From NCBI GenBank assembly GCA_017848795.1, contig JAFIHG010000043.1, positions 53,181 through 117,180 on the forward strand: a DNA stretch of 64,000 nucleotides, written 5' to 3'. The notes under the pieces are model-generated. The model was given only the letters and a program-made list of their open reading frames with translations, ran no database searches and was not told the origin of the DNA. Origin of the DNA: Candidatus Nanopelagicales bacterium (GTDB taxonomy: Bacteria > Actinomycetota > Actinomycetes > S36-B12 > CAIYMF01). Each line of letters opens with the position of its first letter. The stretch's first letter is position 1. The position numbers and the translations under genes are program-made. Shown here piece after piece: positions 59,000-64,000 of the stretch.

Positions 59000-59303
59000 C
59001 GCCCCGGCATCCGATGTTCCCAAGGTCGGGCGGACGCCAGGCCGCAGGCATCGGCGGCCGCTGTACTGGGACCGGAGTTCGCCGAAGCCCTCGCGCTCTC
59101 GCAGGTGGTTCGCGCGCCGGCGGCAGCGCGGCTGGGGTGGACCCCGTCCCGTCCCGACGCCGTCAGCGACCTGGCGGCAGGTTCCTACGTACGCGTGCCG
59201 GCCTGATCGGACTCGCGCGGCGCTCTCGCGACGTCTGGCGCCGGTCGGTCACCTGTTCGGGACCGACCGGCGATATGCGGTGCCGTTGGCGGCAGCCGGC
59301 AGT

Positions 59304-59362
59304 GTGTCCCTGCTCGAAACGTCGTGAACTCCGTGAGTTGACGACGTTTCGAGCAGGGACAC
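59304..59362. terminator. 22-bp perfect inverted repeat (palindrome family copy 3)
   Basis: Arms 59304-59325 (beginning GTGTCCCTGCTCGAAACGTC) and 59341-59362 are complementary, and the loop adds AACT/AGTT after one mismatch. The GTGTCCCTGCTCGAA half is shared with 15965 and 53745. It lies downstream of the leftward GlsB gene, in a stretch (59024-59415) with no gene, and probably ends that transcript. Confidence 0.6.
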
Positions 59363-59415
59363 GCGACTCGCCAAAGCTGGTACGGAACGGACGCGCGCAG
59401 TTTCCGGGCCGTAGC

Positions 59416-59682
59416 TCAGGTACGGCGCGAGGTGCGCCCGAAGATGGCGATCCCGATGGCGGCGAGCACCGCGCCCACGATCCAGAACCACCACCGCACG
59501 CCGCCGTTGGCGTTTTCGTACCCGAAGATTCCGCCCAGGATCGCGGTGGCGACCAGCGAGGCGATGATGCCGATGACGATCGTCATGAGGATAGAGATGT
59601 CCTGCTTACCGGGCACGAGGAGCCGCCCGAGGGCTCCGATGATCAGCCCGGCGACGATCGCTCCGATCAACGTGCCGATCAT
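59416..59682 (-). CDS. GlsB/YeaQ/YmgE-family stress membrane protein
   Basis: This 88-aa protein has three hydrophobic segments (GTLIGAIVAGLIIGALGRL, ILMTIVIGIIASLVATAILGGIFG and FWIVGAVLAAIGIAIFGR) with the glycine-rich pattern of the transglycosylase-associated/GlsB family. Family members are general stress membrane proteins of unknown mechanism. A DUF6131 gene follows divergently. Confidence 0.87.
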   Translation of the reverse strand: MIGTLIGAIVAGLIIGALGRLLVPGKQDISILMTIVIGIIASLVATAILGGIFGYENANGGVRWWFWIVGAVLAAIGIAIFGRTSRRT

Positions 59683-59912
59683 CTGTCATCTCCCATCGCG
59701 AACGAATCACGTGCCCAGCCGATCACCGGCATGTCGATCAACTTACTGGATGGTGGAGGTATGCGCGCGTCGGCGAGTGGAGCGCGCGAACTGGTGAGTC
59801 GGGCCGTGCTCGCCGAGATCGCTCTCGGCGCGCGCTTTGCCCCGCGAGAACTTACAGTTCCAGCGACGGCACCCGACCGGCGTGCCTCGAACGGAAGAGC
59901 AGGAGACAGGCC

Positions 59913-60068
59913 GTGTTGATCCTTGGCGTCATTCTTCTCATCATCGGATTCATCCTGAAGATTCCGATTCTCTGGACCATCGGGGTGATCCTGGCCGTGA
60001 TCGGTCTGATCCTGATGCTGCTCGGATCTTTCGGGCGCCCCGTCGGCGGTAGACGGCACTACTACTGA
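59913..60068 (+). CDS. DUF6131-like small membrane protein
   Basis: This 51-aa protein starts at GTG with AGGAGACAGGCC upstream. Two short hydrophobic segments (LILGVILLIIGFIL and TIGVILAVIGLILMLLG) are joined by KIPILW, and it ends in a basic GRPVGGRRHYY. The pattern matches the DUF6131 family of actinomycetes. The function is unknown. It is below the usual ORF size cut-off and easily missed. Confidence 0.7.
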   Translation: MLILGVILLIIGFILKIPILWTIGVILAVIGLILMLLGSFGRPVGGRRHYY

Positions 60069-60115
60069 CCGGGCCACCCCCAGCCGGTGACGGTCGCGCG
60101 AGGTAGGCCCGGGTC

Positions 60116-60958
60116 TCAGAGGTCGACAGACCCGCTGATCGCGACGTGCGCACGGCCTCCGACCCAGACCTGCCCTGCGTCGGAGGTCAGGCGGACCAAC
60201 CCCGAACGGCTCATGGCAGTTCCCTGCCGGGCGAGGTAGGGGCTGCTCGCCCGGCCGGTGCTGAACAGCCACTGTGCGGCAGCGGCGTTCAGGCTTCCGG
60301 TCACCGGGTCCTCGCGGAGTGGCCCCTCTCCGTCGGTGAAGAACGCGCGCACCTCGAACTGCGCAGCATCCTCCGGATCCGTCGGCCCGATCACGCCGAT
60401 GTCCCACCGTCCCGGATGGTCCGATGCGTCGGGGCGCAGCGACAGCACCGTGTCGGCGCTGTCGAGGAGGACACCGACCCAGCCCGGACCGTTGTCCAAC
60501 CATTGTGAGTCGAGCACCCGTGCCGGCTCGACGCGCAGCAAATCGACGACATCTGCGAGCAGTGCGGGATCGACGGGTCCCGAGCGGGCCAGCGGGGGTG
60601 CGGCGAAAGAGAGCAACTCGCCGTCGATGCGCACCGCGACCAGCCCGGCCTCACTCTCCTGCACGACGGTCCCGGGCACCCGGGGAACGCCCCCGGCGTC
60701 CAGCCAGGCGCGCGCCGTGCCGAGGGTCGGGTGACCCGCGAACGGCAACTCGGTGCGCAGGCTGAAGATGCGCACCCGGTAGTCGGCGTCGGCGCGGCTC
60801 GGCGGTAGCACGAAGGTGCACTCGGACAGGTTCGACCACACGGAGAACCGCGCCAGCTCGGCAGTCGAGAGCCCTTGTGCGTCGAGCACCACCGCCACCG
60901 GGTTGCCGGCGTACGGTGCCGTACCGAACACGTCCACCTGCCGGAAAGGCCGCTCCAC
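60116..60958 (-). CDS. PhzF-family isomerase-like protein
   Basis: This 280-aa protein has the PhzF pattern: FRQVDVFGTAPYAGNPVAVVL near the N-terminus, SVWSNLSECTFVLPP with the catalytic Glu context, the substrate-contact SLRTELPFAGHPTLGTA, and EDPVTGSLNAAAAQWLF in the C-half. Members isomerise cyclohexadienes or act as epimerase-like enzymes; the substrate is unknown. The start is GTG 60958, because the upstream open frame lacks homologous sequence. Confidence 0.85.
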   Translation of the reverse strand: MERPFRQVDVFGTAPYAGNPVAVVLDAQGLSTAELARFSVWSNLSECTFVLPPSRADADYRVRIFSLRTELPFAGHPTLGTARAWLDAGGVPRVPGTVVQESEAGLVAVRIDGELLSFAAPPLARSGPVDPALLADVVDLLRVEPARVLDSQWLDNGPGWVGVLLDSADTVLSLRPDASDHPGRWDIGVIGPTDPEDAAQFEVRAFFTDGEGPLREDPVTGSLNAAAAQWLFSTGRASSPYLARQGTAMSRSGLVRLTSDAGQVWVGGRAHVAISGSVDL

Positions 60959-61094
60959 AAGCGCAGCATGACACCGCGACCGGCCGCCGCGGATAGTGGG
61001 ACGACCCGGCCGTCCCTGGGACGATGGCGATCGTGGAGCCCGCTCGCCCGTCGCGGTCCGGCGATGCGCACGGTACGGCGACGGGCACGGCGGC

Positions 61095-61883
61095 ATGATC
61101 GCGCTGCTCGCCGCGCTCGCCGGCACCGTGGGGTACGGGGTCGGTTCGATCCTGCAGGCGCTCGGTGCCCGGCGGGCACGTGGCCCGGCGGTCGTCGCCC
61201 AGCCGCTCTACCTCGCGGGGCTGGGCTGTGACGGGGCCGCCTGGGTCTGCTCGTTGCTCGCGCTCCGCGGTCTGCCGCTCTTCGCCGTGCAGTCGTTGCT
61301 GGCCGGCTCGCTCGCCGTCACCGTCGTGCTCGCCCGGATCTTCCTCGGCGCCGTGCTGCGCGTAAGGGACGGCGTCGCTGTCGCCGTCGTCGCGCTCTCC
61401 CTCGCCATCGTCGCGGTGGCCGCCGGCGCCGAGTCGGCTGCGGCGCCGCCGGACGGCTTCCGTGCCGCAATGCTCACGGCGCTGGCCGTGACGGCCGTGC
61501 TGTCGCTCGTGGCGTACCTCGCGCGCCGGCCGTTCCCGTTGGCGCTGCTTGCGGGGATCGCCTTCTCCGGCGCGGCGCTCGGCGCCCGCGGGATCGAAGC
61601 GGACGACGTGCGCCGGCTCGTCGCAGACCCGGCCGCCTGGACCATCCTCGGGTTCGGGCTGTTGGGGGTGCTCTGCTACGCCAGGGCCCTCGAGGCCGGC
61701 GCGGTCGGCCCGGTGACCGCCGTGCTGTGGGTCGTGGAGGTGGTGGTGCCCGGCCTGCTCGGTGTCCTCCTGCTCGGTGACCAGCTCAGACCCGGCTGGG
61801 AACTGCCCGGGGCGATCGCCGTAGCGGCCGCGATCATCGGCTGCGTCGTGCTCGCGACGAGCCCCGCGCAACCGGACTCTTGA
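61095..61883 (+). CDS. DMT-like integral membrane protein (EamA-type)
   Basis: This 262-aa protein has about nine to ten hydrophobic helices (MIALLAALAGTVGYGVGSIL, FAVQSLLAGSLAVTVVLARIFLGA, VAVVALSLAIVAVAAGA, AVTAVLSLVAYLA and a C-terminal IAVAAAIIGCVVLATSP). The glycine-rich repeated layout and size resemble DMT transporters, but no substrate motif is visible. It is divergent from the PhzF gene. Confidence 0.65.
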   Translation: MIALLAALAGTVGYGVGSILQALGARRARGPAVVAQPLYLAGLGCDGAAWVCSLLALRGLPLFAVQSLLAGSLAVTVVLARIFLGAVLRVRDGVAVAVVALSLAIVAVAAGAESAAAPPDGFRAAMLTALAVTAVLSLVAYLARRPFPLALLAGIAFSGAALGARGIEADDVRRLVADPAAWTILGFGLLGVLCYARALEAGAVGPVTAVLWVVEVVVPGLLGVLLLGDQLRPGWELPGAIAVAAAIIGCVVLATSPAQPDS

Positions 61884-61965
61884 CGTTGCGCATCTGCGGG
61901 CCGAAGGCGCGCAGCCGGCCGTACCGGCCCTGCCGTGTCGTGTCACTCGTACGCTGCTGCTGGTC

Positions 61966-63045
61966 GTGGAACCGGGTGCGACAGCAGCGCAGGAGGAAGA
62001 CGTGGAGGCAAGCGGGAGCTCGCCACGGTCCGGCAGTGCACCGTCGGCAGTACCGGGCGCCCTGCCGCGGATCGACTACCTCGCCACCGGTGGCACGATC
62101 GCCTCGCTGCGGCACCTCGGGGCGAGCGGTGTGGCACCGCAACTCACGGCCGAGCAGCTGCTTGATGCGATCGGCGGCATCGGCGACGTCGCGGACCTTC
62201 GTGCGGCGCAGTTCCGTCAGCTTCCCTCCGCCGCGCTCTCGTACGACGACGTGCTCGAGCTGCACACCGAGCTCGAATCGCGAATGGCAGCCGGTGCGGC
62301 GGGATTCGTCGTGTCGCAGGGCACCGACACTCTCGAGGAGGTCGCGTTCGCGCTCGACCTACTCTGGCGGCATCCCGTACCGATCGTGCTGACCGGCGCG
62401 ATGCGCAGCGCCTCGGACACCGGCGGCGACGGCCCTGCGAACTTGCTGGCGGCGGTGCAGGTGGCGGCCAGCCCACAGGCTCGCGGGGCCGGGGTGCTCG
62501 TCGTCATGGGCGGGGAGATCCATGCCGCGCGCTACGTCCGCAAGCTGCACGCCTCGAGCACCGCCGCGTTCGGTTCGCCGCTGACCGGGCCGCTGGGCTG
62601 GGTGAGCGAGGGTCGCGCGACGCTCGCCGTCCGTCCGGGCCGGCGCAACGGGTTGCCGCGTCCGGTCACCTCACCGGTGCCCGCGGTGGCGCTGGTGCGG
62701 GTCGGAATGGACGACGACGGGCGGCTGCTCTCGGGCATGGAACGCCTGGGATATCACGGCCTTGTCGTCGAAGGGATGGGCGGTGGACACGTACCGCCGC
62801 GGATGGCGCCGCTGCTCGGCGACCTCGCCACCCGGCTGCCGGTCGTACTCGCCAGTCGTACCGGCGGCGGCGAAGTCCTCACCGGCACGTACGAGTACCC
62901 GGGAAGCGAGATCGACCTGCTGGCCCGCGGGCTGATCCCTGCGGGAGTGCTCGACGGGCTCAAGGCACGTGTGCTGCTCGCGCTCTGCCTCGCTGCCGGC
63001 TGTTCCCACGAGGAGATCGCTTCTGCATTCGCGGGACTGCGGTAA
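61966..63045 (+). CDS. L-asparaginase family protein
   Basis: This 359-aa enzyme hydrolyses asparagine to aspartate and ammonia. The two catalytic threonine motifs are present: DYLATGGTIASLRH (first) and VVSQGTDTLEE (second, with the TD pair), then LTGAMRSASDTGGDGPANL. The length is normal. The start is GTG at 61966; a later GTG (62002) would remove the unconserved N-terminus. No signal peptide, so cytoplasmic. It is monocistronic. Confidence 0.88.
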   Translation: MEPGATAAQEEDVEASGSSPRSGSAPSAVPGALPRIDYLATGGTIASLRHLGASGVAPQLTAEQLLDAIGGIGDVADLRAAQFRQLPSAALSYDDVLELHTELESRMAAGAAGFVVSQGTDTLEEVAFALDLLWRHPVPIVLTGAMRSASDTGGDGPANLLAAVQVAASPQARGAGVLVVMGGEIHAARYVRKLHASSTAAFGSPLTGPLGWVSEGRATLAVRPGRRNGLPRPVTSPVPAVALVRVGMDDDGRLLSGMERLGYHGLVVEGMGGGHVPPRMAPLLGDLATRLPVVLASRTGGGEVLTGTYEYPGSEIDLLARGLIPAGVLDGLKARVLLALCLAAGCSHEEIASAFAGLR

Positions 63046-63738
63046 TCGCTGCGCGCTGACCCGCCGTCGGCCTGCCACACCGTCGTGCTCTGAGACGAAA
63101 CGGCAGCCACAACCACACGCTGTTCGAGCCCGGCCGAGTCACGTTGCACATGGTGGCGCGGCCGTCGACGCATGAAAGACCGGGCGAGTACCTGGTGGTC
63201 GAGCGTAGTCGAGATCACGCAAACCATGCTGTCGCTACAGAAACAACGGCCACAACCAGACATTGGTCAAGCGCAGTCGAGTCACCTGGCGCCCGGTGGC
63301 GCGCCCGTCGGCGCGTGAAGGACCGGGCGAGTATTCGGTGGTCGAGCGTAGTCGAGACCACTTTGGTGATCATGGTCTCGACTACGCTCGACCGACGACT
63401 GGTTGCGTCAACTCTTTCGGAGCAGCACCCCGGGCACTTCGGGCCGCCCTGGACGGTGGAAAATCCGGCTGCGGTCGCGGGCACTCACGGTACGGCCCGG
63501 TCATTTTCGACTCAGACCATGTGCGCCATGTGGTCTCGACTACGCTCGACCACCGAGGGGTCACCCGGGTCTGATCACTGAGGGCGGAGTTGGTCTCGAC
63601 TACGCTCGGCCACCGAGGGGCCAAGCGGGTCCGGATTGCTGGGGCAGTCTTGACTAGGTCGGCTACCGGGTGGGTGACCTGGGAGGCGAGAACCGAAAGA
63701 ACACCAACGGTTTCGGTGGGTGGCGCGCGGGCCCTTCT
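63046..63738. repeat. REP-like palindromic repeat field, no gene
   Basis: The 693-bp gap holds no gene. Six copies of a short palindromic motif (GGTCTCGACTACGCTCGACC or its complement) occur at about 63195, 63264, 63340, 63373, 63531 and 63591. Copies 63340-63360 and 63373-63393 face each other as a perfect 21-bp inverted repeat with a 12-nt loop. A longer imperfect direct repeat of about 120 bp has a period of 143 (63097 and 63240). It resembles REP/BIME-type sequence seen in related actinomycetes. Confidence 0.7.
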
Positions 63739-64000
63739 TCAGGGCCGGGTTCGTCGCGGTGGGGCGATGAACTCCCAATAGTCGGCGGCCAGGGGGCTGA
63801 CCCCGGGCCGGGCGACGATCTTCCACTCACCGTCGTGAACCATCCGATGGTGACGCGCACACAGGAGAATCAGATTGCCGGGATCGGTCTCTCCGCCCAA
63901 CCACCACTCGAGGACATGGTGCGGCTGGCAGCGCGACACGTCGGCGTAGCAACCAGGGAAGCGACAGTGCCGGTCTCGGACGGTGAGCATCCGCCACACC
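63739..64000 (-). CDS. HNH endonuclease domain, C-terminal part (13E12-family, partial)
   Basis: The C-terminus of a DUF222/HNH (13E12-type) protein runs off the right edge. Visible is MLTVRDRHCRFPGC, then PHHVLEWWLGGETDPGNLILLCARHHRMVHDGEW, the Cys/His-rich HNH zinc centre. The function of these proteins is poorly known. The N-terminus lies beyond position 64000. Confidence 0.85.
   Translation of the reverse strand, partial: VWRMLTVRDRHCRFPGCYADVSRCQPHHVLEWWLGGETDPGNLILLCARHHRMVHDGEWKIVARPGVSPLAADYWEFIAPPRRTRP

Noticed and set aside
63195..63620. CRISPR array or tRNA-like structures
   Set aside because: The repeats are palindromic in both orientations with irregular spacing, and no spacer regularity or cloverleaf is seen.

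Overview
The window is high-GC DNA from an actinomycete (Actinomycetota). The evidence is the SepX/GlpR-type divisome cluster (5-FCL, moeA, rimJ, sepX), a Cys-type sulfur leader peptide ahead of metYX, many GTG starts that follow a TANNNT -10 box by 6-7 bases (leaderless transcripts), and dense gene overlap through ATGA/GTGA junctions. The strand-palindromic repeats resemble those of Nocardioides-like genomes, but the genus cannot be fixed from the sequence alone.

Layout. 1-1582: two tandem alkaline phosphatases (the first cut by the window edge). 1670-15942: a catabolic locus under a FadR/GntR repressor. A long leftward operon (enolase, glycerate 2-kinase, polyamine-type ABC importer with two binding proteins, CrtI-like FAD oxidoreductase, class-III aminotransferase, AOS-family PLP enzyme) runs away from a divergent second aminotransferase. 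Its ABC ATPase carries an in-frame TAG. 16037-25379: secreted TPR-like protein, Asp-box repeat protein plus MoaD/ThiS-like partner, aroA, a DAO-family oxidoreductase, leader peptide, metY, metX, fmdB. 25533-32560: penicillin-acylase-family hydrolase, 5-FCL, moeA (glp-like), an 89-bp tandem repeat, moaC, rimJ-like, sepX/glpR, tRNA-Ala(CGC).

32564 to about 53730 is an integrative mobilizable element inserted at the 3' end of tRNA-Ala. It holds a large serine recombinase, DUF4913, SSB, VirD4/TraG-like coupling protein, MobF relaxase, a merA/merR pair that splits an old dcm gene, a truncated DUF262/HNH gene, and, as its main cargo, a complete CBASS anti-phage operon: CD-NTase, separate E2, E1 and JAB genes, and a TIR-SAVED effector. 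A divergent XRE regulator plus ImmA/IrrE metallopeptidase (CapH/CapP-like) sits beside it, with a 39-aa basic ORF at the operon head. A DprA-like gene and two small genes close the element.

53745-64000 returns to chromosome: Na+/Ca2+ exchanger-like protein, pntB/pntA transhydrogenase, an Ig-like fragment, GlsB and DUF6131 small membrane proteins, PhzF isomerase, a DMT-like membrane protein, asparaginase, a REP-like palindrome field, and the C-terminus of a 13E12-type HNH protein.

How the parts work together. In the CBASS operon the cyclase would make a cyclic oligonucleotide on infection. The SAVED domain would bind it and switch on TIR NAD+ hydrolysis. E1/E2 would prime the cyclase by C-terminal conjugation and JAB would reverse it. 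The XRE/peptidase pair probably links expression to a stress signal. In the catabolic operon, glycerate kinase and enolase together convert glycerate to PEP, which suggests an imported amino compound is degraded to glycerate. The most unusual sequence-level observations are the CBASS locus with its regulator, the 39-aa ORF, the integrase frame that reads through the tRNA, and the integrase-HTH frame continuity in the inferred circle.
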